Counted from the stretch's first letter, positions 33,574 through 41,437 are shown. The stretch: 41,499 bases of DNA from Clostridium sp. MCC353 (GCF_018785315.1 NZ_WQPN01000048.1:1-41499), one strand, 5' to 3'. A program made the numbers and translations. Notes: a model not told the origin generated them from the letters alone.

Positions 33574-34464
33574 CTACCTCAGCAGCGCCCCCACATCCAA
33601 CAGCCCCCAGCCCTGCCGGTTCCTCGGCAGGCCCATATCCACCGCCCGTTCTCTAAGCATCAGTTTCACATCCCTGTTATTCATATAGGGGTATTTTTCC
33701 AAAAGAAGGGCGATGGCTCCGGATACCAGCGGGGTGGACATGCTGGTTCCGCTTTTCACCGCATAGCGTCCTGCCACGTTGGAACAGCTTACGATTCCCG
33801 AGCCGGGGGCTACGATATCCGGCTTGCAGATGCAGGCGCTGGTGGGGCCGCGGCCGGAATAGTCCACCATGCGGTTGCCCATCACATTCACTTCCTTGTC
33901 ATCATCGGAACAGCCGACTGTGATCACTTTCCGGCTGATTCCGGGAGTGGTGATGGTCATGGGCTTGGGGCCCTGGTTCCCGGCCGCTACCACTACCACC
34001 AGGCCGTCGTCCCATGCCGCGTTGACGGCTTTGACCAATGCGGAATTCTCATTCATCCCTTTCCGGTTATAGGAGCCTACGGAAATGTTGATGATGCGGA
34101 TTCCAAGTTCCTCTTTATGATAGCGGATCCAGTTCAGCCCGGCCATCACATCGGAGGCAAATCCATTGCCCTTTTCATCCAGCACTTTGATCGATATTAA
34201 ATTGCATTCCGGCGCAATCCCCTGGTATCTTCCGTCGGAAGCTGTCCCGCTTCCTCCGATAATTGCGGATATATGGGTTCCGTGTCCATTGTCATCATAG
34301 GCTTTTCGTTTCTTCTGTACCATATCTGCAAACGCAATGATTCTGTCATCAAAATCGACATGCGGAAATATACCTGTGTCCAAAACGGCAACGCCCACCC
34401 CTTTTCCGGTATAACCGGCGTGGTAGGCTTCGCCGCAATGAATCCATGTTTTTACTTGATTCAC
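33574..34464 (-). CDS. Intracellular subtilisin-like serine protease (S8)
   Basis: A 296-residue peptidase with the S8 triad: D29 (VLDTG), H61 (NGHGTH) and S241 (GTSMSTP), plus the oxyanion Asn in AAGNQGP. There is no signal peptide and no clear propeptide, so it resembles intracellular AprX-type subtilases, though shorter than the Bacillus AprX. The start is GTG at 34464 with AAAAGG seven bases upstream; the overlapping ATG reads into a stop. It is a single gene convergent with spoIIR. A sporulation or stress role is possible but not shown. No inhibitor gene is adjacent. Confidence 0.92.
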   Translation of the reverse strand: MNQVKTWIHCGEAYHAGYTGKGVGVAVLDTGIFPHVDFDDRIIAFADMVQKKRKAYDDNGHGTHISAIIGGSGTASDGRYQGIAPECNLISIKVLDEKGNGFASDVMAGLNWIRYHKEELGIRIINISVGSYNRKGMNENSALVKAVNAAWDDGLVVVVAAGNQGPKPMTITTPGISRKVITVGCSDDDKEVNVMGNRMVDYSGRGPTSACICKPDIVAPGSGIVSCSNVAGRYAVKSGTSMSTPLVSGAIALLLEKYPYMNNRDVKLMLRERAVDMGLPRNRQGWGLLDVGALLR

Positions 34465-34578
34465 ATTTTAACCTTTTTTCCCTTTTTTATTAAGATATGT
34501 AATCTTTTTTAGCTGGGAACCCGTTCCACGGATTTACAGCCTTCAAAAACGGATAATCAGATTATGGTCTGCCGTACT

Positions 34579-35715
34579 CTATCTGTCTACGACAGAACCG
34601 TCTTCATGCAGATGAATCCCTCCGTATTTGCCTTCGAAAGGAAATACTTCTTCTATATGGTCTATTAATTCGATTCCCAGGCCCGGCCCTTGGGGGAGCA
34701 GAATATAGCCGTTTTCAACCGCAAACGGAACCTTCATCTCCCTGTCCAGACGGCATTTTCCGTTCATCATAGGGTATTCCTGAATTTCGAAGTTTGGAAT
34801 GCAGGCATCTAACTGCAGACAGGCCGCTGTTGAAACAGGCCCCAACGGATTATGGGGGATCAGATAAATGCCTTTGGCCTCCGCCTGGGCGGCGATCTTT
34901 TTTCCTGCCGTAATGCCGCCTGCCACACACATATCAGGGCGGATATAGCGTACATTGGCATGGGAAATGAGCGTATCAAATTCCGCAGGATTTATAAACC
35001 GCTCTCCGGTAGCTACCGGAATCCTGCATTGGCCGATCAGCGCTGCCATGGCTTCCATATTGTCAGGGATTGGATCTTCATAAAAGTAAGGCCGGTATTG
35101 ATCCAGAGCGCGCCCCAGCTCAATAGCTTCCGCCGTGCGCAGGCCCCGGTGGCATTCCACCGCCACATCCACCTCCCAGCCCACCGCCTGGCGGACCCGT
35201 CTCATCGTATCTTCCACACGTCCAATTAAAGCTGTGAAACTTTCGCCGCATCTGCCGTCTTCATCTTTTGGATGCCCGATGGAAAAACGGATGGCTTTGA
35301 ATCCGTCTGCGGCAATCTTACCGGCGCTTTCCGCAATTTCTTCCCCATTCTTTCCCCGGGCATTTACGTAAATCTTAATTTTATCCCGAACCCTTCCGCC
35401 CAGCAGTTCGTAGCAGGGAACATTTAAATATTTGCCTTTTAAATCCCACAAAGCGATATCGATTCCCGAGACCGCCGCCTGCACCACGGCCCCTCTGAAA
35501 TGCAGATTTCGGGTCAATGCGTCCCAGATAAATTCGATCCGCATGGGATCCAGGCCCACAATTAGCTTTTCCATCTGTTTTAAAACAGTGGCCGTCGCCT
35601 CCTGATAGCTCCAGGCCCCGCATTCGCCGATTCCAACCAGGCCGCAGTTGGTGTGGACCTTGACGAAAAGATACCTTCCCCCGGCCAAAATCGATTCAAT
35701 CTTAGTTATTCTCAT
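34579..35715 (-). CDS. Enolase-superfamily sugar-acid dehydratase (galactonate dehydratase-like)
   Basis: A 378-residue mandelate racemase/muconate lactonizing enzyme family protein. It has an N-terminal capping domain (1-120) and a TIM barrel. Candidate metal ligands are E187 (in ECH), E213 (YEDP) and E238 (TGER). Catalytic His candidates are H189 and H288 (IPHNPLGP), matching the D-x-H...H layout of galactonate dehydratase, with Glu in place of the usual first Asp. It probably dehydrates an aldonic or aldaric acid. AAGGAG precedes the start. It lies 123 nt downstream of ttdB with a perfect palindrome between them. The true substrate is unknown; a link to tartrate or galactarate-type acids is inference from context. 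Confidence 0.85.
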   Translation of the reverse strand: MRITKIESILAGGRYLFVKVHTNCGLVGIGECGAWSYQEATATVLKQMEKLIVGLDPMRIEFIWDALTRNLHFRGAVVQAAVSGIDIALWDLKGKYLNVPCYELLGGRVRDKIKIYVNARGKNGEEIAESAGKIAADGFKAIRFSIGHPKDEDGRCGESFTALIGRVEDTMRRVRQAVGWEVDVAVECHRGLRTAEAIELGRALDQYRPYFYEDPIPDNMEAMAALIGQCRIPVATGERFINPAEFDTLISHANVRYIRPDMCVAGGITAGKKIAAQAEAKGIYLIPHNPLGPVSTAACLQLDACIPNFEIQEYPMMNGKCRLDREMKVPFAVENGYILLPQGPGLGIELIDHIEEVFPFEGKYGGIHLHEDGSVVDR

Positions 35716-35782
35716 AAAAATGGTCTCCTTTTTCCAATCTGCCCCGATCTTTCAGCGGCCGGCAAATGATTTCTTATTATTG

Positions 35783-35812
35783 GTAACAGTTCAGACAAGT
35801 CTGAACTGTTAC
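35783..35812. repeat. Dispersed palindromic element, copy 4 (perfect)
   Basis: Two 14-bp arms (GTAACAGTTCAGAC and GTCTGAACTGTTAC) around AA form a perfect 30-bp palindrome between ttdB and the dehydratase gene. It has no T-run on either side, so it is not a standard terminator. It is the best copy of the family also seen at 1831, 12211 and 20753. Confidence 0.85.
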
Positions 35813-35838
35813 TATTATTGAACAAAATTCTTTTCACA

Positions 35839-36456
35839 CTATTTAATAAAACTTACATGTTTGAAAATCTCTTTCATGGCCTCTTCTTTTCTCTGGTTGT
35901 AAATCACCTTATTCTCTTCAAACAGGTTCCTTCCATGGGTGTCAATGGCCACGATCAATGGGCCGAATTCCTTGATCCGGCATACCCATAAGGTTTCCGG
36001 CATGCCCAGATCGGTCCACTGCGCGTCCTCAATCTCTTCCACGGTGGCGGCGGCCACCACTGCGCATCCTGCCGGGAAAACGCATTGAATGGCCTTCCCT
36101 TCTCTGCATCCGGCCACAGTCTTATCACCCATGCCGCCTTTTCCCACGATCACCCTCACTCCGGTTTCTTCTATAAATTCCTTCTCAAATTTTTCCATGC
36201 GCATGCTGGTAGTCGGACCTACGGATACCATTTCAAAACGTCCATCACTGCCCGGAATCGGCCTCACAATGGGACCTGCATGCAGAATAGCCCCTTCTTT
36301 TATGTCAACAGGAAGTTCCCTTCCCTCTTCGATCAGCCTCCGGTGGGCGACATCACGGCAGGTCACTATGTGCCCGCTTAAATAAATAATATCACCAACA
36401 TGAATATCTTCCAGTTCTTCCGCCTTAACCGGCGTTGTCAATACTCTCTTCTCCAT
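35839..36456 (-). CDS. ttdB: L(+)-tartrate dehydratase beta subunit
   Basis: A 205-residue beta subunit of the class I fumarase/tartrate dehydratase family. It tracks the E. coli TtdB sequence closely from memory: [20 protein letters not shown], then [41 protein letters not shown] and [18 protein letters not shown]. The beta subunit completes the active site on the iron-sulfur alpha subunit. The start overlaps the ttdA stop by one base (TAATG), with AAGGAGG just before it, so the two are coupled. Fumarase activity cannot be fully excluded, but resemblance to TtdB is stronger. Confidence 0.92.
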   Translation of the reverse strand: MEKRVLTTPVKAEELEDIHVGDIIYLSGHIVTCRDVAHRRLIEEGRELPVDIKEGAILHAGPIVRPIPGSDGRFEMVSVGPTTSMRMEKFEKEFIEETGVRVIVGKGGMGDKTVAGCREGKAIQCVFPAGCAVVAAATVEEIEDAQWTDLGMPETLWVCRIKEFGPLIVAIDTHGRNLFEENKVIYNQRKEEAMKEIFKHVSFIK

Positions 36457-37355
36457 TATAAAGTTACCTCCTTATGTGAAGTAATCGTGTAATTCAAATC
36501 CTTATCAAAATCAATGTGGCCTCTCCGGTGTGACCAGCATCCCACATTGACCGCCACGCCGATTGTGGACGGATGGCGCGCCGTATTTTCAATATGTACG
36601 CCCATGACGGAATAATTTCCGCCCATTCCCTGAGGCCCAAGGCCGATCTTATTGATCCCGTCTTCCAAAAGTTTCTCCATGGCGGCGGCCCGTTCGTTGG
36701 AATTACGGCTTCCGAGAGGGCGCATCAGGGCTTTTTTGGACAGCAGGGCCGCGGTTTCCACAGATGTGGCCACACCGACGCCTACAAGGAGAGGGGGGCA
36801 GGCATTCAGCCCATAACTGGTCATAACATCCATCACAAACTCTGTCACGCCCTCGTATCCTGCGCCGGGCATGAGCACCATAGCTTTGCCCGGCAGCGTG
36901 CATCCGCCTCCGGCCATATAGGTGTCAATGCTGCAGGAATCGGAATCCGGGACAATCTCCCAGAATACGGTGGGCGTGCCTTTACCTACATTTTTTCCGG
37001 TATTGTACTCATCAAATGTTTCAACGCTGTTGTGGCGCAGGGGAGCCTTCACAGTCGCCTCCATCACTGCCTCCCTAAGCAGGCCTTCCAATTCGCCCAG
37101 CAGAGGAAATGAAGCTCCGCACTTTACAAAAAATTGTAAAACTCCGGTGTCCTGGCAGCATGGCCGGTCCAATTCCACCGCCAGTTCCTGGTTTCTGAAC
37201 ATGGTGTCATAAATTGTTTTTGCCAGCGGGCTGTTTTCCTTTTCCCTCAGTTCTTCCAGCTTCGCATAAACGTCATCCGGCAGCACTTTACCGGAATAAG
37301 CAATGAATTTTGCCATGATGTCTGTCATCCGGGCAGCAGCCTGTTCTTTACTCAT
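36456..37355 (-). CDS. ttdA: L(+)-tartrate dehydratase alpha subunit
   Basis: A 299-residue alpha subunit, close to the E. coli TtdA length of about 303. The three probable 4Fe-4S ligands are C67 (RPCCQDTG), C152 (GGGCTLPG) and C273 (GCWSHRRG). [21 protein letters not shown] and [20 protein letters not shown] match TtdA nearly word for word. With TtdB it converts L(+)-tartrate to oxaloacetate; the cluster is oxygen-sensitive, which suits an anaerobe. AGGAGG lies 8 bases before the start. A consensus promoter flanked by a 9-bp inverted repeat lies upstream. Class I fumarase activity remains an alternative. Confidence 0.92.
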   Translation of the reverse strand: MSKEQAAARMTDIMAKFIAYSGKVLPDDVYAKLEELREKENSPLAKTIYDTMFRNQELAVELDRPCCQDTGVLQFFVKCGASFPLLGELEGLLREAVMEATVKAPLRHNSVETFDEYNTGKNVGKGTPTVFWEIVPDSDSCSIDTYMAGGGCTLPGKAMVLMPGAGYEGVTEFVMDVMTSYGLNACPPLLVGVGVATSVETAALLSKKALMRPLGSRNSNERAAAMEKLLEDGINKIGLGPQGMGGNYSVMGVHIENTARHPSTIGVAVNVGCWSHRRGHIDFDKDLNYTITSHKEVTL

Positions 37356-37406
37356 TGTCGTGTCCTCCTATTTTCTTAATGAAATATACTATCTTATATA
37401 TTTGAT

Positions 37407-37481
37407 AATGTATCCATTTATTAATTCCATCATATACCTGCGCATTTGGTTTGTCAATATGATATGGTGGCAGGATACATT
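37407..37481. promoter_or_regulatory. 9-bp inverted repeat flanking the ttdA promoter
   Basis: AATGTATCC (37407-37415) and its exact complement GGATACATT (37473-37481) lie on either side of the ttdA promoter, 57 bp apart. TATAC-CTGC and GCAG-GATA pieces add partial symmetry. This could be a pair of operator sites for the FCD GntR regulators encoded immediately upstream, but no protein is shown to bind. Confidence 0.4.
37429..37457 (-). promoter_or_regulatory. Promoter of ttdAB
   Basis: On the minus strand, TTGACA (37452-37457), a 17-bp spacer and TATGAT (37429-37434). It starts about 33 bp after the end of the GntR gene and gives a leader of about 65 nt. Confidence 0.8.
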
Positions 37482-37490
37482 TTTCCAATG

Positions 37491-38141
37491 CTATTTTTCT
37501 TCAAACCTGGTCAAAATATTATTCATGCTGCGGATTATATGATCCTGCATCCTCTTCCGGGCCAGTTCGCCGTCATTTGCCTTCACCGCGTCCAGAATCT
37601 GTCTGTGTTCAAAAATGGATATCTTAGCATAGTCCTCTTCCGTCACCTTATGTCCCATGGATAAACCGTTCCACATGGAGGACAGCAGGGACTTCATCTT
37701 CTCATTGTCGGCAGCGGTCCAGATTTCCATATGAAATGCCTGGTTATGCTTTGAATATTCTTTGGAATCATTGTTTTCCAAGGCCATTTCAGCGATAGAA
37801 AATGCGTGTTCAACTTCTGTAAGATCCACTCCCGGCCTGCTGGCCCGGGCGGCGGCCTCCCCTTCCAGAACAGCCCTCGTCTCATAATGATCCCGGATCG
37901 TCTTCTCATTAACGCCTAAGACCACGGCTCCTTTGTTGGGACGGAGCTTTATCAGGCCGTCTCCGGAGAGGATTTGAAATGCCTCCCTCACAGGGGTTGC
38001 GGACACTCCCACCTGGGACGCGATCCCTTCCAGGGTGATCTCCTGCCCTTCCGTCAGCTCTCTCGACAGAATTGCTTTTCTCAGTATGGACGCCACCTGC
38101 TCTCTGGCAGGCAGTAATTTCACTTTTCCCAGATTATTCAT
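37491..38141 (-). CDS. GntR-family (FCD) regulator, second of a pair
   Basis: A 216-residue regulator. The winged helix (about 10-75) has LEGIASQVGVSATPVREAFQIL. The FCD domain (about 80-210) has the KHNQAFHMEIW and FEHRQILDAV helices with likely metal-binding His residues. The start at 38141 follows GAGGAGG and overlaps the upstream GntR stop by 8 nt (ATGAATAA), so the two are translationally coupled. A TTG codon at 38156 lies in the RBS and is rejected. It is encoded just before the ttdA promoter and probably regulates ttdAB or the dehydratase. It is a different subgroup from its neighbour. Confidence 0.9.
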   Translation of the reverse strand: MNNLGKVKLLPAREQVASILRKAILSRELTEGQEITLEGIASQVGVSATPVREAFQILSGDGLIKLRPNKGAVVLGVNEKTIRDHYETRAVLEGEAAARASRPGVDLTEVEHAFSIAEMALENNDSKEYSKHNQAFHMEIWTAADNEKMKSLLSSMWNGLSMGHKVTEEDYAKISIFEHRQILDAVKANDGELARKRMQDHIIRSMNNILTRFEEK

Positions 38142-38775
38142 TCCGCCCCTCCTCAAAATTCAGTAATGACTTTGCCAAATCAGAATAGTATGCCTTCACC
38201 GCCTGTTTCAATCCATTCTCGTCACAAGCTTCATATGCCCTCAATATCCGTGACAGAAAATGTTCCCGGTCTCCCTCTCTGCCTTTCCGGTTCATAACGG
38301 CATGGGAAATGTACCCGTCCAGCAGTTTTGAAAAAAGCCGGCTGACGTACACATTCCTCAAAAGAGAGACCGCGGTTTTATGAATCCCGATCTCCATTTC
38401 CGCTGCGCGGCTTTGGTCCTCTTTTCCTCCGGTTTCCAGACAGCGGCGGACGGCCCCGAAGAAAATATCCCGGTCATTTTCAGGGATCAGCATTAAAATC
38501 TCGGTTTCCATGGCCGCAGCCACAGAAAATGTATCCATGACCTCTCTGCAGTCCATTCCGGCCACCTGCATATGGCGGTTTGGAAGGCGGATCAGAAATC
38601 CTTCCTGGGCCAGCGCCTGAAGCGCCTCCCGCACAGGCATGCGGGACACTCCCAGCATCTGGGCAACATTTTCCTGGGCCAGTTCTTCTCCCGGCTTCAT
38701 ACGGCCCGAAAGTATTTCATCACGGATCGCCCGGATAATGTAGTCTTTGGTCTGAACTGCCTGAACAGTTTCCAT
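38134..38775 (-). CDS. GntR-family (FCD) regulator, first of a pair
   Basis: A 213-residue regulator with a winged helix (about 8-72, ENVAQMLGVSRMPVREALQALA) and an FCD-like helical domain. The expected ligand-binding His positions are less obvious than in its partner (EMEIGIHKTAV keeps one). GAGG lies about 8 bases before the start. It begins 3 nt after the DUF1847 stop and overlaps the next GntR gene by 8 nt, forming a tight three-gene operon. Two coupled regulators of one family may form heterodimers or sense different acids; this is inference. Confidence 0.88.
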   Translation of the reverse strand: METVQAVQTKDYIIRAIRDEILSGRMKPGEELAQENVAQMLGVSRMPVREALQALAQEGFLIRLPNRHMQVAGMDCREVMDTFSVAAAMETEILMLIPENDRDIFFGAVRRCLETGGKEDQSRAAEMEIGIHKTAVSLLRNVYVSRLFSKLLDGYISHAVMNRKGREGDREHFLSRILRAYEACDENGLKQAVKAYYSDLAKSLLNFEEGRNE

Positions 38776-38778
38776 TTC

Positions 38779-39408
38779 TTATACCTCATCTCCAAATTTG
38801 TTCTTATAATACCCTTTTGCGCAGTAAATAGCGCCTGCCGGATTATGGGCCAGCACCCGGTCCTTCACCACAAGAGTGGTCACCATGGCTTCGGAATAGC
38901 GGTATAAAAATGAATCATGACCGACGCAGAGGCCCAGGGCTATGTTGAAGTCCGTTTTCTGCTCATTTAAAAGCCGCGCCTGGAAAACCGGATTGCACAT
39001 GGGCTCAAATTCATTGGGATGCATCTTATACTCTTCTTGAATGCCGATTTCCGCCTTATCAATGCCGCCTGCCTTGCAGATTACGGAAACCACTTCGAAC
39101 CCGTGTCTTGTCAGAAGGTCTGAAACGATTTCCGCCTCCCCGCACAATCCGCCGCAGAAGGCCAGCCCGATGCGGTGATACCCCATCCGGTCACAGAATT
39201 CCATGGTTTCACGGACGCGCACCCATTGGCCGTATCCCAGCCGTTCGATCTCGGCCGAAGTGATGTAGAATTGAATGTTTTCTTCTTTCTTATACTCTTC
39301 CAGGGCTTCATTTAAAACCTCCTGGTTTCTTATGGGACAATTTTTCGGAAGCTTTGCGGCCTGGTTCCCACGGCAGGCGTAGACTTTACATTTTGCGCAA
39401 GTATACAT
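38779..39408 (-). CDS. DUF1847 Cys-rich putative metal-binding protein
   Basis: A 209-residue protein with an N-terminal cysteine cluster (CAKCKVYAC at 4-12 and a further Cys at about residue 24, KNCPIRN). More conserved cysteines follow, in LAFCGGLCGEAE, VICKAGG, MCNPV, LGLCVGHDSF and YCAKGYY. The arrangement suggests a metal or iron-sulfur site. It matches the DUF1847 family, whose biochemical role is not established. The Shine-Dalgarno is weak (AAAGAG). It is first in an operon with two GntR regulators, which is a puzzling partnership; it may be an enzyme or sensor for the same metabolite. Confidence 0.82.
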   Translation of the reverse strand: MYTCAKCKVYACRGNQAAKLPKNCPIRNQEVLNEALEEYKKEENIQFYITSAEIERLGYGQWVRVRETMEFCDRMGYHRIGLAFCGGLCGEAEIVSDLLTRHGFEVVSVICKAGGIDKAEIGIQEEYKMHPNEFEPMCNPVFQARLLNEQKTDFNIALGLCVGHDSFLYRYSEAMVTTLVVKDRVLAHNPAGAIYCAKGYYKNKFGDEV

Positions 39409-39638
39409 AATTATTTTCTCTTTCTGTCATAGTTTCTATTATATATTGGCAGCCGTTCCTGACGGCTTATCCTCATGGCCGAAAAAACCGGTCATGAAAC
39501 ATCAGATTACATATATTGTATCCATTGTTACTGCGCCTGTCAAATACATTGTCCAGGGGCTGTGAACAGTGACAGCGTAATCCGGCCCGGGACATTTCCA
39601 AATGGCGGCGGAACATGGGGCCGCGGCTCATCCATGGA

Positions 39639-39667
39639 TTTACATCCGGGGAAAAAAGTCCTATAAT
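39639..39667 (+). promoter_or_regulatory. Promoter of the M20 peptidase gene
   Basis: TTTACA (39639-39644), a 17-bp spacer and TATAAT (39662-39667). The predicted start near 39674 leaves a leader of about 236 nt. The sequence TAAAACCATCATA directly after the -10 recurs at 41302-41314. The stretch 39409-39638 has no gene I can support, only a small AGCCGT/ACGGCT hairpin at 39451. Confidence 0.7.
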
Positions 39668-39730
39668 TAAAACCATCATATTTTCTGGGGGGGATTGTGG
39701 AAAATAATCCTGATGGCTTATTTTTCACAC

Positions 39731-39759
39731 TCAAATTTGTGCCGGAGCCACAAATTTGA
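39731..39759. repeat. 11-bp inverted repeat in the M20 leader
   Basis: TCAAATTTGTG and CACAAATTTGA pair perfectly around a 7-nt loop. A second weaker hairpin (CTG-GAAT with ATTC-CAG) follows at about 39767-39788. No T-run is present, so a structured leader or operator is more likely than a terminator. Confidence 0.6.
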
Positions 39760-39806
39760 ATCGCAGCTGGGAATCTGAAATTCTCAGCGCGTGCCTACGC
39801 AACGCA

Positions 39807-39886
39807 GGATTTGCGTTCAGCAATATTTACGTTCAGCAATATTTGCGTTTACCAAGATTTGCGTTTACTAAAATTTGCGCATAAAA
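39807..39886. repeat. Five tandem 16-bp repeats
   Basis: Five contiguous 16-bp units run from 39807 to 39886: GGATTTGCGTTCAGCA, ATATTTACGTTCAGCA, ATATTTGCGTTTACCA, AGATTTGCGTTTACTA and AAATTTGCGCATAAAA. The shared core is ATTTGCGTT, with drift increasing toward the end. They lie within the leader of the M20 peptidase gene, ending 23 nt before its start codon. Sixteen is not a multiple of three, so this is not a protein repeat. Confidence 0.85.
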
Positions 39887-39909
39887 ACGCTCCGGAATGG
39901 AGGAATATT

Positions 39910-41067
39910 ATGTTGAAAACTGATGCAATTACGCTGACACAGCAGTTAGTCCGTATCGAAAGCACCGATCCGGGCTCCTATGAGGGGAAAATCGGGGAAT
40001 TCATATGGAAAACCCTGGATCATCCCCAGATCAAACTGACAAAAGAAGAGGTTTTACCGGGACGGTTCAATATCATGGCAAAAATCCAGGGAGAGACCGA
40101 CGATCCCGCTCTGATCTTCATCTGCCATATGGATACGGTTGTAATCGGGGAAAACTGGACCTGTGATCCCTTGGGCGGTGAATACAAAAATGGAAGAATT
40201 TACGGAAGAGGCGCCTGTGATATGAAATCCGGGCTGGCCTGCGCCATGTCGGCCTGTCTGGAACTTGCGGCCAAAACAGCCCAAAGCGGTCAAAAGCCCA
40301 GACACAGCTTTGCCCTGATCGCCACAGTTGACGAAGAAGATTTCATGCGGGGCGTGGAAAAAGCCATTGAAAGCGGCTGGGTAACAAAAAACAGCTGGGT
40401 TTTGGATACGGAACCCACCAACGGCCAGATTCAGGCTGCCCACAAAGGCCGCGCCTGGTTCGAGGTGGATGTGGAAGGAATCACCGCGCATGCCAGCACG
40501 CCGTGGAAGGGCGCGGACGCCATCGCGGGAATGGCCGAAATTATCTGCGGGATCAGAAAACGGATCACGGCCTGTCCAAAACACGAAGAGCTGGGCGCAT
40601 CTACGGTCACATTCGGACAGATAACCGGAGGTTACCGGCCCTATGTGGTTCCTGACAAGTGCAAAACATGGATTGATATGCGTCTGGCTCCGCCTGTTAC
40701 CACAAAAGACGCTGCCAATATGGTGGAAGAAGCCATAACCCAGGCGGCTGCCCAGGTACCCGGCATACGCGCCTCCTATGTGATCACCGGGGACCGGCCT
40801 TATGTGGAAAGGGACGACCGTTCATTTCTGCTGAAATCCCTCAAGCATGCATGTGAAGAGGTGACAGGAGAACATGCCGCCGTCACTTTCTTTCCAGGTT
40901 ATACGGACAGCGCCGTCATTGCAGGCGCCTTAGGAAATATGAACTGTATGTCCTACGGCCCCGGCGATCTGGAACTGGCGCATAAACCGGATGAATCGGT
41001 TCCATGCGAAGACATTTTAAGATGCCAGGCCGTACTGATAACACTTGCGGAAAACATGATTTTCTGA
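39910..41067 (+). CDS. M20 family metallopeptidase/deacylase (ArgE/DapE-like)
   Basis: A 385-residue dizinc hydrolase. Likely metal and catalytic residues are H73 and D75 (CHMDTV), D104 (GACDMKSG), E142-E143 (DEED), D166 (LDTEP) and the C-terminal His of LAHKPDE. H194 lies in the dimerization (lid) domain that is inserted at about 180-290. Relatives hydrolyse N-acyl amino acids or dipeptides (ArgE, DapE, carboxypeptidase G2). GGAGG lies 6 bases before the start at 39910; a longer frame back to 39811 would run through the tandem repeats and is rejected. It is monocistronic, with a 236-nt repeat-bearing leader. The substrate is not predictable. Confidence 0.9.
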   Translation: MLKTDAITLTQQLVRIESTDPGSYEGKIGEFIWKTLDHPQIKLTKEEVLPGRFNIMAKIQGETDDPALIFICHMDTVVIGENWTCDPLGGEYKNGRIYGRGACDMKSGLACAMSACLELAAKTAQSGQKPRHSFALIATVDEEDFMRGVEKAIESGWVTKNSWVLDTEPTNGQIQAAHKGRAWFEVDVEGITAHASTPWKGADAIAGMAEIICGIRKRITACPKHEELGASTVTFGQITGGYRPYVVPDKCKTWIDMRLAPPVTTKDAANMVEEAITQAAAQVPGIRASYVITGDRPYVERDDRSFLLKSLKHACEEVTGEHAAVTFFPGYTDSAVIAGALGNMNCMSYGPGDLELAHKPDESVPCEDILRCQAVLITLAENMIF

Positions 41068-41293
41068 TATTCTTAATCTGCGGCCGGGAGAATTTCGGAA
41101 TTTCAGATGGTATTTTTTCCGCAAATTCTATGCCGGGGATAAAAAACATACGGGACGGGCACACTTTTTTATATAAATTTCCTGTTGACCTTTAACGTAA
41201 TTTTATTTACATTCCCCTTATATTGTTAATATTTATATTAAGAAAATCTTCATAATCTATTCAAACAATATACAAACATTTTCCCGAGCGGTA

Positions 41294-41302
41294 TGTTATA
41301 CT
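41294..41302 (+). promoter_or_regulatory. Extended -10 promoter of a short transcript
   Basis: TGTTATACT is an extended -10; no good -35 is visible. Transcription would begin near 41309 and meet the terminator at 41384-41412 after about 100 nt without a reading frame of note. The initially transcribed TAAAACCATCATA (41302-41314) also follows the M20 promoter. The AT-rich gap 41068-41290 shows no gene. Confidence 0.4.
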
Positions 41303-41383
41303 AAAACCATCATAAGAAATGTACTAACAAAACTATTTATCCTTCCAACCTTTTTGAAAAATCCTAATCCTAAAGAAAAGCGG

Positions 41384-41412
41384 CCCCGTATTTTATGAAT
41401 ACGGGGTTTTTT
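41384..41412 (+). terminator. Strong terminator
   Basis: CCCCGTATT pairs perfectly with AATACGGGG around a 5-nt loop, followed by TTTTTT. It could end the M20 peptidase transcript or a short RNA that starts near 41309. Confidence 0.9.
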
Positions 41413-41437
41413 CTGTCCTTTTTTAAAATAGAGGGCT

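Noticed and set aside
38747-38775. Fifth copy of the dispersed palindrome at the start of a GntR gene
   Set aside because: GGTCTGAACTG and CTGAACAGTTT resemble the arms, but they are in the wrong arrangement and lie in coding sequence; probably chance.
39473-39679. Small reading frames in the gap left of the M20 gene
   Set aside because: None has a ribosome binding site, a recognisable domain or convincing composition.
39807-39886. Repeat block as a CRISPR array
   Set aside because: The 16-bp units are contiguous with no spacers, drift in sequence, and no cas gene is nearby.
39811-39909. N-terminal extension of the M20 peptidase through the repeats
   Set aside because: No ribosome binding site supports it, and a GGAGG sits correctly before the ATG at 39910, where the family homology begins.
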